Shown here in pieces: positions 24,786-33,342 of a stretch of 64,000 nucleotides of DNA. The number at the start of each line of letters is the position of its first letter. The first letter of the stretch is position 1. Both the position numbers and the translations under genes were made by a program. The notes under the pieces were generated by a model that worked only from the letters and a program-made list of their open reading frames with translations, was not told where the DNA came from and ran no database searches. The stretch spans positions 124,001 to 188,000 of the forward strand of contig NZ_QJJK01000007.1 of the NCBI RefSeq assembly GCF_003201475.1. The letters are read 5' to 3'. This stretch comes from Chelatococcus asaccharovorans. GTDB lineage: Bacteria; Pseudomonadota; Alphaproteobacteria; Rhizobiales; Beijerinckiaceae.

Positions 24786-27700
24786 ATGAAGATCAAAAGG
24801 CTGTTAGTCGCCAACCGTTCGGAAATCGCTATTCGCGTCTTCCGTGCCGCGACCGAGCTCGGCATCCAGACGGTTGCGATCTACGCCGAGGAGGACAAGC
24901 TCTCGCTTCACCGCTTCAAGGCCGACGAGGCCTACCAGGTGGGGCGAGGGGCCCAGGGGGAGAAATCGCTCGGACCGCTTGAGGCCTATCTCGCGATCGA
25001 CGAAGTGATCCGCGTTGCCAAGGCGGCCAAGGTCGACGCCATCCATCCCGGCTACGGCTTCCTGTCGGAAAGCCCGGAATTTGCCGAAGCTTGCGCGGCC
25101 GCCGGCATCATATTCATTGGCCCGCACCCGCAGACCATGCGCACGCTCGGCAACAAGGTGGCCGCGCGCAATCTCGCGATCTCGGTCGGCGTGCCGGTGA
25201 TGCCGGCGACGGAGCCGCTGCCGGACGATCCGGCCGAGATCAAGCGGATGGCGGCCGAGATCGGCTACCCCGTCATGCTCAAGGCCTCCTGGGGCGGCGG
25301 CGGACGCGGCATGCGTCCGATCGAGAGCGAAGACGCCCTGATCGATTCCGTCAGGACCGCGCGCCGCGAAGCGAAGGCGGCCTTTGGCAAGGACGAAGTC
25401 TATCTCGAGAAGCTCGTCCGCCGCGCACGCCATGTCGAGGTGCAACTCCTCGGCGACACGCACGGCAATCTTGTCCATGTCTTCGAGCGCGACTGCTCCA
25501 TTCAGCGCCGCCACCAGAAGGTGGTTGAGCGCGCACCGGCGCCCTTCCTGGACGACAGCCAGCGCCAGGCGCTGTGCGAGGCTGCACTCAAGATCGGCCG
25601 CGCCACCGGCTATGTCGGTGCCGGCACCGTCGAATTCCTCATGGATGCCGACACCGGCGCCTTCTATTTCATCGAAGTCAACCCGCGCATCCAGGTTGAG
25701 CACACCGTGACCGAGGTCGTGACGGGGCTTGATATCGTCAAGGCACAGATCCGCATCGCCGAGGGCGGCCATATCGGGAATGTGGCGGAGACCGGAATTC
25801 CGCCGCAGGAGGCCATCCATCTCAACGGCCATGCGCTCCAGTGCCGCATCACGACCGAAAACCCGGAGAACAACTTCATTCCGGACTATGGGCGCATCTC
25901 TGCCTATCGTGGCGCCTTTGGCTTCGGCATCCGCGTCGACGGCGGCACGGCCTATTCGGGTGCGGTGGTGACGCGCTTCTATGATCCGATGCTGGAGAAG
26001 GTAACAGCCTGGGCGCAAACTCCCGAGGAGGCGACGCACCGCATGAACAGGGCGCTCCGCGAATACCGTATTCGCGGTGTGGCCACCAATCTGACCTTCC
26101 TGGAAGCTTTGCTCGACCATCCAAGCTTCATCAAGGCCGAATATACGACGCGCTTCATCGACGATACGCCTGAACTCTTCCAGTTCAGCCGCCGCCGCGA
26201 CCGGGCCACCAAGCTCCTGACCTATGTGGCCGACGTCACCGTCAACGGCCATCCCGAGGTCAAGAACCGCCCGCGTCCGCCCGCGGAGGCGCGCAAGCCC
26301 ATCGCGCCGGTCTTCGCGGCGGACAAGCCCGCTGGCACCAAACAGCTGCTTGACGATCTCGGCGCCAAGGCCTTCGGCCAGTGGATGCGATCAGAGCAGC
26401 GCGTTTTGTTTACCGACACGACGATGCGCGATGCGCACCAGTCGCTGATCGCCACGCGCATGCGCACCCACGACATCGTCGGGATCGCCGATGCCTATGC
26501 ATCCGGCCTGCCGCAGCTGTTGTCGCTCGAATGCTGGGGAGGCGCGACCTTCGACGTCGCCATGCGCTTCCTCAACGAGGATCCCTGGGAGCGGCTGTCC
26601 CTGCTGCGCGAGCGCGTGCCCAACCTCATGCTGCAGATGCTGCTGCGCGGGGCCAACGGCGTCGGCTACACCAACTATCCCGATAACGTCGTGCGCTTCT
26701 TCGTGGCTCAGGCCGCGAAGGGCGGCATCGACCTGTTCCGTATCTTCGACTGTCTCAACTGGGTCGAGAACATGCGGGTGGCGATCGATGCGGTGGGCGA
26801 AACGGGTAAGATTGCCGAGGGCGCGATCTGCTATACCGGCGACATTCTCGATCCCGATCGCGCGAAATACTCGCTGAACTACTATGTCGGCCTCGCCAAG
26901 GAGCTGGAGGCAGCGGGTTGCCACGTTCTCGGCCTCAAGGACATGGGGGGGCTGCTGCGTCCTGCGGCTGCGCGCGTTCTGGTGAAGGCGCTCAGGGAGG
27001 AGGTCGGTCTTCCGCTCCACGTCCATACCCATGACACCTCCGGCATCTCGGCGGCGAGCATGCTGGCGGCGATCGAAGCCGGTGCCGATGCTGTCGACGG
27101 CGCCATGGATGCGATGTCCGGTCTCACCTCCCAGCCCTGTCTCGGCTCGATGGTGGAAGCCTTGCGGCATGGCGACCGGGAGAGCGGGCTCGATCCCGAA
27201 GCCATCCGCCAGATCAGCTTCTATTGGGAGGCGGTGCGCGCCCAATACGCGGCCTTCGAGAGCGACCTCAAGGCCGGGGCCTCGGAAGTCTACCTGCACG
27301 AAATGCCGGGCGGGCAGTTCACGAATCTCAAGGAGCAGGCGCGCTCACTGGGGCTCGAGACCCGCTGGCACGAGGTCGCCAAGGCCTATCGGGCGGCGAA
27401 CGACCTCTTCGGCGACATCGTCAAGGTGACGCCTTCATCCAAGGTCGTCGGCGATCTCGCTCTCACCATGGTGGCGCAGGATCTCACCCCCGCCGATATT
27501 CTCGCCCCTGAGCGGGAGATCGCCTTCCCGGCTTCGGTCGTGGAGATGCTGCGGGGCGATCTCGGCCAGCCGCCGGGTGGATGGCCCGAAGCGCTCGTCA
27601 GGAAAGTGCTGAAGGGCGAGACACCCTCGAAGGCTCGGCCGGGCTCGCTTCTGGCCGACTGCGACCTCGATGCCGCGCGTGCCGAGGCGGCAAAGGCGCT

Positions 27701-28244
27701 CGACGGCGAGGCTGATGACGCGGCGCTTGCGGCGCATCTCATGTATCCCAAGGTGTTCGCAGAATTCGCCGGTGCACAGCGCAAATACGGCCCCGTATCC
27801 ATGTTGCCGACACCCGTGTTCTTCTACGGCATGGGCGTTGGTGACGAGATCTCGGTGGAGATCGAGAAGGGCAAGGCGCTCGTTCTGCGCTTGCAGGCGA
27901 TCGGTGAAACCGATGAAGAGGGCCAGGTACGTGTCTTCTTCGAGCTGAACGGGCAGCCGCGTATCGCCAAGGTTCCCAATCGCGCTGCGGTTGCCTCGCA
28001 GCCCGAGCGCCGCAAGGCAGAGGATGGCAATGATGCCCATGTCGCCGCTCCCATGCCGGGCTCGGTCTCATCGATCGCCGTGACGGTCGGCCAGCCCGTG
28101 AAGGCTGGCGACGTCCTCTTGACCATCGAGGCCATGAAAATGGAAACGACTCTGCATGCGCCGCGTGATGGAACGGTCGCCGAGATTCTCGTTCATCGCG
28201 CCAGCCCGATCGATGCCAAGGATCTTCTGATCGTGCTGTCATAG
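24786..28244 (+). CDS. pyc: Pyruvate carboxylase
   Basis: A 1152-aa biotin enzyme that converts pyruvate, bicarbonate and ATP to oxaloacetate (anaplerosis). The order is biotin carboxylase (about 1-460, with the Gly-rich loop KASWGGGGRGM and the EVNPRIQVEHTVTE motif), carboxyltransferase (about 530-800, LFTDTTMRDAHQS and LGLKDMGGLLRP), the tetramerisation/PC-regulatory region, and a C-terminal biotinyl domain. The biotinylated lysine is K1118 in EAMKMETTL. The size matches single-chain PYC. It is transcribed alone; pyrC lies 169 nt upstream on the same strand. Confidence 0.97.
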   Translation: MKIKRLLVANRSEIAIRVFRAATELGIQTVAIYAEEDKLSLHRFKADEAYQVGRGAQGEKSLGPLEAYLAIDEVIRVAKAAKVDAIHPGYGFLSESPEFAEACAAAGIIFIGPHPQTMRTLGNKVAARNLAISVGVPVMPATEPLPDDPAEIKRMAAEIGYPVMLKASWGGGGRGMRPIESEDALIDSVRTARREAKAAFGKDEVYLEKLVRRARHVEVQLLGDTHGNLVHVFERDCSIQRRHQKVVERAPAPFLDDSQRQALCEAALKIGRATGYVGAGTVEFLMDADTGAFYFIEVNPRIQVEHTVTEVVTGLDIVKAQIRIAEGGHIGNVAETGIPPQEAIHLNGHALQCRITTENPENNFIPDYGRISAYRGAFGFGIRVDGGTAYSGAVVTRFYDPMLEKVTAWAQTPEEATHRMNRALREYRIRGVATNLTFLEALLDHPSFIKAEYTTRFIDDTPELFQFSRRRDRATKLLTYVADVTVNGHPEVKNRPRPPAEARKPIAPVFAADKPAGTKQLLDDLGAKAFGQWMRSEQRVLFTDTTMRDAHQSLIATRMRTHDIVGIADAYASGLPQLLSLECWGGATFDVAMRFLNEDPWERLSLLRERVPNLMLQMLLRGANGVGYTNYPDNVVRFFVAQAAKGGIDLFRIFDCLNWVENMRVAIDAVGETGKIAEGAICYTGDILDPDRAKYSLNYYVGLAKELEAAGCHVLGLKDMGGLLRPAAARVLVKALREEVGLPLHVHTHDTSGISAASMLAAIEAGADAVDGAMDAMSGLTSQPCLGSMVEALRHGDRESGLDPEAIRQISFYWEAVRAQYAAFESDLKAGASEVYLHEMPGGQFTNLKEQARSLGLETRWHEVAKAYRAANDLFGDIVKVTPSSKVVGDLALTMVAQDLTPADILAPEREIAFPASVVEMLRGDLGQPPGGWPEALVRKVLKGETPSKARPGSLLADCDLDAARAEAAKALDGEADDAALAAHLMYPKVFAEFAGAQRKYGPVSMLPTPVFFYGMGVGDEISVEIEKGKALVLRLQAIGETDEEGQVRVFFELNGQPRIAKVPNRAAVASQPERRKAEDGNDAHVAAPMPGSVSSIAVTVGQPVKAGDVLLTIEAMKMETTLHAPRDGTVAEILVHRASPIDAKDLLIVLS

Positions 28245-28725
28245 ACGATCCAGCTGTCGGGCAGCCGCTCCCTCTTGTGACCGGCTGTCCGCATGTCAGT
28301 AGCTGGATCCTTCCCGTCCCGGGGCCGTCAGGCAGATCGCTCGCGCGTCGCGGGATGTAATAAGATGTTGAAATAAAACAATAATTTACATCTCCCTGCT
28401 CGTACATCTTGGCGTCTCATCCGGCCCGCACACAAGGCGAGCGTCGCGGCGTCGGCACCTTCAGCGGGGCTTTACGATGGCTAGCGGGCGTTAAGCTCTG
28501 ATCGGCGAAGCCGGAACTGCGATTTTCTCCAGCGTCAAGCTGGGAAAAAAGACCAAAAAAACTTGCAATTTTACCGCATTTGGGTGCTCGCGTGTTGCCC
28601 AAATCGAGGTTATGATTTCGCTCGCCACGAGCATGAGGGTTGCATAAAGTTAAGAAGCGTAATCGTGTGGTGCGCCGAAACCTTGTTCGGATAAGAGCTA
28701 TATCTCTCTAGTTGGATCTTCCTGT
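28245..28725. promoter_or_regulatory. 480-nt spacer with probable long leader of the cold-shock gene
   Basis: There is no gene here. The region becomes A/T-rich at 28355-28400 and again at 28540-28660. A 7-bp stem (ATTTGGG/CCCAAAT) lies at 28578-28604. Cold-shock genes typically carry long structured 5' leaders, and this spacer could hold one. No confident promoter hexamers or pyc terminator were identified. Confidence 0.4.
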
Positions 28726-29400
28726 ATGAACCGATATGATGATTCCCGTGATACGCGCCGCCGGGGCGGCGGCCGTAGAGACGGTTTTGACGCGCGCGAT
28801 AGCGGCTTTAGCAGCCCGCGCTCTGGTGGAGATCCGCGCGGCGGAGATCCGAGAGACAGCATGTTCGCACCGCCCGCCGGTCCTGTGATCGAAGCGACCG
28901 TGAAGTGGTTCAATCCCAGCAAGGGCTTTGGCTTCGTTGCCTGCTCCGATGGCTCGGGTGACGCGTTCCTGTCGTTGCGTACGCTTGAGGCCGCTGGCCA
29001 TGCGGGCGCAGAGGCGGGTGCTCGCGCCATGGTGCGCCTGCGCGATGGACCCAAGGGACCGCAGGTGGCTGAGGTCATCGAGCTTGAGGACCTGCCGCCG
29101 CAACAGCGCGCACCGCGGCCTTCGGCGCCCCGTTTCGGCGGCGGCGGTGGAGGGGGTGGCGGCTATCCGCCTCGCGCCGACGGTCCGTCCGAGGAACTGA
29201 ATGGCACGGTGAAATGGTACAACCGTGACAAGGGCTTCGGCTTTGTCCAGCCGGACGACGGCGGTCGCGACGTATTCGTTCATGCTTCCACTCTGCAGCG
29301 CGCAGGGCTCAACGACCTTGCCGAAGGTCAGCGGGTGCAGATGAGCGTGGTCGCAGGGGCCAAAGGTCGCGAAGCGGCGAATATTGCCGAGAGCTACTGA
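28726..29400 (+). CDS. Two-domain cold-shock protein
   Basis: A 224-aa RNA/DNA-binding protein with two cold-shock domains. The first covers residues about 54-120 (ATVKWFNPSKGFGFVA) and the second about 158-224 (GTVKWYNRDKGFGFVQ, DVFVHASTL). The RNP1 motif KGFGF is intact in both, but the first domain has FLSLRTL where RNP2 (VFVH) is expected. The N-terminal 45 residues are Arg/Gly/Asp-rich and disordered. A Pro/Gly linker with a run of nine glycines joins the domains. Double-CSD proteins of this size are typical of Rhizobiales. They act as RNA chaperones, often in stationary phase or cold. Confidence 0.93.
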   Translation: MNRYDDSRDTRRRGGGRRDGFDARDSGFSSPRSGGDPRGGDPRDSMFAPPAGPVIEATVKWFNPSKGFGFVACSDGSGDAFLSLRTLEAAGHAGAEAGARAMVRLRDGPKGPQVAEVIELEDLPPQQRAPRPSAPRFGGGGGGGGGYPPRADGPSEELNGTVKWYNRDKGFGFVQPDDGGRDVFVHASTLQRAGLNDLAEGQRVQMSVVAGAKGREAANIAESY

Positions 29401-29436
29401 CCCCGCTTCGAAACGGGGACCAGATAGCCTTGCGTG

Positions 29437-29550
29437 CCGAATGCACGACCTGCATTCGGTATAGCTTTGGTGCGGGCATTTCGCTTGCGGCGCCCCGCAC
29501 CGAAGTAATGGCCATGTCTGCAGTTTGAGCCCTCGGGTCTGCCCGGGGGC
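29437..29550 (+). terminator. Hairpin series after the cold-shock gene
   Basis: Three stems follow the stop codon: CCGAATGCA with TGCATTCGG (29437-29459), GGTGCGGG with CCCGCACC (29469-29501), and GCCCTCGGG with CCCGGGGGC (29529-29550). The last is followed by TTGTTCG. The last stem is the likeliest terminator. Confidence 0.5.
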
Positions 29551-29831
29551 TTGTTCGTTCAAGGTCGCCCCTCCAGCAAATGAACACTGTTCTGGAATAT
29601 TGCCTTGAACACTGTCCTGGCCGGACGTGGAGCTTGCTCCCCGCGAACGCTCGTTCGGCCAGACGGGAGCAGTTTGCAGTGAACGGCCCGAAAGCTGCGC
29701 CGGTCCCATCGTCGCATCGCTTGTTTTGCGCCTGTTAGCGCGCATTGTGCTGCGATGCATGAGTGCCCCTGAGCGGAAATTCGTATCATTTCCGGGAGAC
29801 GTCGGTCGAACTTCGGATTCGACAGCGATAT
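29551..29831. other. Spacer between cold-shock terminator and inverted repeat pair
   Basis: No gene is supported. Open frames on both strands lack starts with ribosome-binding sites. The area may be remnant DNA around the repeat. Confidence 0.4.
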
Positions 29832-30043
29832 GCGTGGTTCGCTTCCAACATGTGCATCCCACTTGTATCGGCCCTCGCGGGCAAATGTTGAGAACGGGAG
29901 AACCACTCGGTTGTTTATGATTCTCTTGGAATTTTCGGATTTGACATGCGCACGCGATGCCGACATCGCGCGCGTACCGCATGTCGCATTCAATTCACCG
30001 CCAAGATCGTGATTCTCGTGTGGTTTGCGGATTTGAAATTCGT
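29832..30043 (+). repeat. Structured ~200-nt repeat, copy A
   Basis: This copy begins with a hairpin whose outer arms are GTGGTTC and GAACCAC and whose inner arms are CCAACAT and ATGTTG. A second, weaker stem follows around GGATTTGACATG and CATGTCGCATTC, and the copy ends near GGATTTGAAATTCGTTC. The copy at 30071-30260 on the opposite strand aligns with it almost end to end. An open frame through it (29830-30012, +) shares the spaced residues ANV, RTT, M-L-E, DLT/NLT and HV-x-F with the equivalent frame of copy B. I cannot tell whether the unit is RNA, protein or a non-autonomous mobile element. Confidence 0.75.
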
Positions 30044-30070
30044 TCGACACCCTCGATCCAGTCTGTGACG

Positions 30071-30260
30071 CATTTCAAATCCACCGCACGAGTGGAGCGA
30101 ATTTGACATGTGAGTCCCGCCTGACAGGAGGCTCCAGATCAAATGTCAAATTCAAAAGCTCCACTAAAACCATTAACTTGCTAGTGGTTCTCTTGACTCC
30201 GACATTTGCTCCAAGGCCCGTATCAGACGGATGCAAATGTCGGAGCAGAACCACTAGCTT
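30071..30260 (-). repeat. Structured ~200-nt repeat, copy B (inverted)
   Basis: On the minus strand this copy starts with CTAGTGGTTCT at 30257, pairs with its complement at 30181-30191, and has a perfect inner 13-bp stem (CTCCGACATTTGC at 30197-30209 with 30233-30245). A second stem pairs GAATTTGACAT with ATGTCAAATTC (30100-30155 region), flanked by AGTGGAGC/GCTCCACT. It is tail-to-tail with copy A. The stem lengths are better kept here than in copy A, so B is the less decayed copy. Its minus-strand frame (30263-30075) encodes 62 residues. Confidence 0.8.
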
Positions 30261-30345
30261 CATCAGCGAAAGTCACGTTAGCTTCAGTTCTGAATGATAT
30301 ATGTCTTTCATAGAGGCCGCTCTATGCGGCGAGAGGGAGTTGGCA

Positions 30346-31515
30346 ATGCCGGCAAAGGGCCTGAGGAAAAGCCACAGGATGGTCAAACGCCCACCGTTTG
30401 ATTCTGTTGCGCTCTTGCTGCAGGGGGGCGGTGCGCTCGGATCGTATCAGGCTGGCGTCTATGAGGCGCTGGCGGAGGCAGATCTCCATCCGGATTGGAT
30501 CGCCGGCATTTCCATTGGCGCCATCAACTCGGCCCTCATCGCCGGCAATCCCCCGAAGGAGCGCGTCGCGAGGTTGCGACAGTTCTGGGAAGAGATAACG
30601 ACGCGTCCTTACTGGGATTTTCTGACACCGGTGGCCCAAAAGACGGCGCAGGGCGATGCCGCACGCGGGGCTTTCAACCAGTTCAGCGCTTTCCATGCCC
30701 TGACCGGAGGCGCGCCTGGTTTCTTCACGCCACGCTATCCGCCACCCTGGATGATGCCGGCGGGCACCCCTGGCGCAACGAGCTACTATGACACCGCGGA
30801 ACTGCGCAGCACCTTGGAACGCCTCGTTGATTTCGACCGGCTGAACAATGACGGCATGCGGCTCAGCGTCGGCGCCGTGAATGTCCGCAGTGGCAACTTT
30901 TCCTATTTCGATACAGCCACGCATGTTATCCGCCCCGAGCATATCATGGCGAGCGGAGCGCTGCCGCCCGGCTTCCCAGCGGTCGAGATCGATGGGGAAT
31001 TCTACTGGGACGGCGGCCTCATCTCCAACACGCCGCTACAATGGGTGGTGCAGAATTCGCGTCAGGATACGCTCGCCTTTCAGGTCGATCTCTGGAGCGC
31101 CCGCGGCCAGTTTCCGGCGGACCTGACGCAAGTATCGGTGCGGCAAAAGGAGGTGCAGTTCTCCAGTCGCACGCGCGCCAGTACTGATCAGTTCAAGAAA
31201 ATACAGCGGCTACGTGTCACTCTTGCTGATTTTCTCGCAACGCTGCCCGACGAATATAAGAAGGGCTCAGATTACGAGATGTTGAAAGATGCGTCGGATC
31301 GACATCTTTATAACGTAGTTCATCTTATATATCGTTCGAAGAATTACGAAGGTGACAGTAAGGACTATGAATTTTCGCGCATAAGCATGGAAGAGCACTG
31401 GAGAGCAGGCTATCATGATGCAGTCAGAACCCTCCGGCATGATGAGATCTACCAGCGCCCGACGAATATCGAAGGCGTCATGACCTTCGACTGCGCGATG
31501 AGCGGCTATGAGTGA
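30346..31515 (+). CDS. Patatin-like phospholipase (DUF3734 type)
   Basis: A 389-aa esterase/lipase. The start at ATG 30346 is set by a GAGAGGGAG ribosome-binding site; an ATG at 30301 lacks one. The patatin features are the oxyanion loop GGGALGSYQ (residues 27-), the nucleophile S56 in GISIG, and the catalytic aspartate D222 in WDGGL. The C-terminal ~110 residues form the DUF3734-type extension (EVQFSSRTRASTDQFKKIQ onwards). The catalytic dyad is intact. The acetoacetate decarboxylase follows 57 nt later. This pairing occurs in several Rhizobiales, often with 3-hydroxybutyrate dehydrogenase, which is absent here. Confidence 0.9.
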   Translation: MPAKGLRKSHRMVKRPPFDSVALLLQGGGALGSYQAGVYEALAEADLHPDWIAGISIGAINSALIAGNPPKERVARLRQFWEEITTRPYWDFLTPVAQKTAQGDAARGAFNQFSAFHALTGGAPGFFTPRYPPPWMMPAGTPGATSYYDTAELRSTLERLVDFDRLNNDGMRLSVGAVNVRSGNFSYFDTATHVIRPEHIMASGALPPGFPAVEIDGEFYWDGGLISNTPLQWVVQNSRQDTLAFQVDLWSARGQFPADLTQVSVRQKEVQFSSRTRASTDQFKKIQRLRVTLADFLATLPDEYKKGSDYEMLKDASDRHLYNVVHLIYRSKNYEGDSKDYEFSRISMEEHWRAGYHDAVRTLRHDEIYQRPTNIEGVMTFDCAMSGYE

Positions 31516-31572
31516 GCGGCGTGTATGCCTATCGATTGTGAACGGCCATCCCGGTGGATTGAGGAGTGCAGC

Positions 31573-32310
31573 ATGAAAGAGCATGAAGTGCGTGAACGGG
31601 CCTTCGCCATGCCGCTGACAAGCCCGGCCTATCCGCCAGGCCCCTATCGCTTCATCGACCGGGAATACATGATCATCACCTATCGCACGGATCCCGAGCG
31701 GCTGCGGGCGTTGGTCCCGGAGCCTCTCGAGATCACCGATCCGGTGGTGAAATATGAATTCATCCGCATGCCGAATTCGACGGGTTTCGGTGACTATACG
31801 GAAACCGGACAGGTCATTCCCGTTTCGTTCGAGGGGCGCAAGGGCGGCTATACCCACTGCATGTTTTTGAACGATCATCCGCCAATTGCCGGCGGACGCG
31901 AACTGTGGGGCTTCCCGAAGAAACTCGCGTCACCCGTCCTGCGCGCCGAAATCGATACGCTCGTCGGCACGCTCGACTATGGTCCAGTCCGCGTTGCCAC
32001 GGGTACGATGGGCTACAAGCACAAGGTCGTGCCCGAAGAAACGGTGAAAGCCGCGCTGCTGGCGCCGAACTTTCTTCTGAAGATCATCCCGCATGTCGAT
32101 GGCTCGCCGCGCATCTGCGAGATCGTCGAGTATTATCTCGAGGATGTCACCATCAAAGGGGCCTGGTCTGGCCCGGCGGCTCTGGCCCTTCAGCCCCATG
32201 CCCTGGCGCCTGTGGCTGAGTTGCCGGTGCTCGAGGTCATATCCGCCCTGCACATCGTCGCGGATCTGACGCTGGGGCTCGGCAAGGTCGTTCACGATTA
32301 TCTGCGCTGA
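31573..32310 (+). CDS. adc: Acetoacetate decarboxylase
   Basis: A 245-aa cytoplasmic decarboxylase converting acetoacetate to acetone and CO2. The Schiff-base lysine is K116 with its activating neighbour K117, in [12 protein letters not shown]. Other family blocks are [22 protein letters not shown] and [13 protein letters not shown]. The start at ATG 31573 has GAGGAG at 31561-31566. The length equals the clostridial enzyme. Its position after the patatin-like gene suggests an operon handling acetoacetate or ketone bodies from lipid or polyhydroxybutyrate turnover. Confidence 0.95.
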   Translation: MKEHEVRERAFAMPLTSPAYPPGPYRFIDREYMIITYRTDPERLRALVPEPLEITDPVVKYEFIRMPNSTGFGDYTETGQVIPVSFEGRKGGYTHCMFLNDHPPIAGGRELWGFPKKLASPVLRAEIDTLVGTLDYGPVRVATGTMGYKHKVVPEETVKAALLAPNFLLKIIPHVDGSPRICEIVEYYLEDVTIKGAWSGPAALALQPHALAPVAELPVLEVISALHIVADLTLGLGKVVHDYLR

Positions 32311-32649
32311 CATCTTGTCATTGGCATGCCGGACACGCTCTTGTGATGCCGCAGGGGCGCGATCCGGCGGGGTGAGAGTTGCTCTATTTCAGCGATGCTT
32401 ACCCCGAGGGCGTGCACAAAATGCAAGTTTGATGGCGGCATTCTGCGGCTGTTATGACTTTGTAGCTTCCGAACAATTCACCTTATGATTGGATGATCGC
32501 ACAAATGCTTTGCGATCGCGGTGATACTTGGAGTCCTTCTCGCTCCATATCGACAATCTGGGTGTGATCTGATCGAGAAGCTGGATTCGCCCTCGCGTCG
32601 AGGGCAAATCCAGCTTCTCGCGTCACGCCGAAAGGGCGAAAGCGTAGTC
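32311..32649. promoter_or_regulatory. Intergenic region with a 45-nt hairpin before the hemerythrin gene
   Basis: A long inverted repeat lies at 32575-32619. A 13-bp arm (GAGAAGCTGGATT) pairs with AATCCAGCTTCTC, then one C/A mismatch, then 7 more pairs (GCCCTCG/CGAGGGC) around a CGT loop. No T-run follows. It ends 30 nt before the hemerythrin ATG and could affect its translation or mRNA stability. No promoter hexamers are certain. Confidence 0.6.
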
Positions 32650-33243
32650 ATGGCATCGGAGAGCCTATCCCGTGCATTGCTATCGAGCGGTGGTCTCGAT
32701 CATTGCAACGACCCGGTCGATCTTCTGCTGGTGGAGCATCATCGCCAGCGCGCGATCCTCGATTGCATGATTCGTACGATCGAGGCGCGCGAGGTCGATG
32801 TTGCCGATGTAGTAGCGGTCATGCGCCCCTTGAAGGCCGATGCCACCCTGCATCGCGCCGATGAAGAAGACAGCCTGTTTCCGCTGCTTTTCCAGCGTAA
32901 ACGTCGAGAGGACAACATAGAGCCCTTGATCAGGCAACTGCTCGGCGAGCATGGTCTTCTGGAGGATGCCGCCGCAACGGTTATGGCACAGCTTACGGCC
33001 TGCCGTCACGAGGGACGCATGCAGATTCCTGTGGCGCTTCGTGCCGATCTGTTGCGGCTCATCTTCCTCGCCGAGACGCATCTCGCGCTCGAAAATGGCA
33101 TTCTCCTGCCCATCGCGCATCAGCGCCTGACCCTTCGCGATCGCCTGTCTATCGGGCATGATTTCCAGTCACGGCGCACGCGCGCGCCTATACCGGTATG
33201 GCCACATCTTGCCGACCGCTGTCTATCGCCCGTTCGCCATTGA
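32650..33243 (+). CDS. Hemerythrin-domain (HHE) protein
   Basis: A 197-aa four-helix-bundle protein of the hemerythrin HHE family. The iron-ligand pattern is visible: VEHHRQRAILDCM in helix 1, LHRADEEDSLFPLL in helix 2, LLGEHGLLEDAA in helix 3, and AETHLALENGILLP in helix 4. These match the H-...-HxxxE-...-H-...-HxxxE layout of a di-iron site. Bacterial members bind O2 or NO or take part in iron-sulphur repair and redox sensing. The C-terminal 35 residues (RRTRAPIPVWPH) are basic and outside the domain. The start lacks a strong ribosome-binding site. Confidence 0.85.
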   Translation: MASESLSRALLSSGGLDHCNDPVDLLLVEHHRQRAILDCMIRTIEAREVDVADVVAVMRPLKADATLHRADEEDSLFPLLFQRKRREDNIEPLIRQLLGEHGLLEDAAATVMAQLTACRHEGRMQIPVALRADLLRLIFLAETHLALENGILLPIAHQRLTLRDRLSIGHDFQSRRTRAPIPVWPHLADRCLSPVRH

Positions 33244-33342
33244 CCGGCGCGACGGATGGTGGTGCAAGCACCTGTCGACAAATCCCCCTAAGAACGCTGC
33301 GTGAGTTGCGTACCTCAAGCAATGAGGGCAGCATGGAATGTC

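Noticed and set aside
29559-30050. A 163-codon minus-strand frame across repeat copy A
   Set aside because: It is antisense to the repeat unit, and its similarity to the copy B antisense frame is explained by DNA-level repeat homology.
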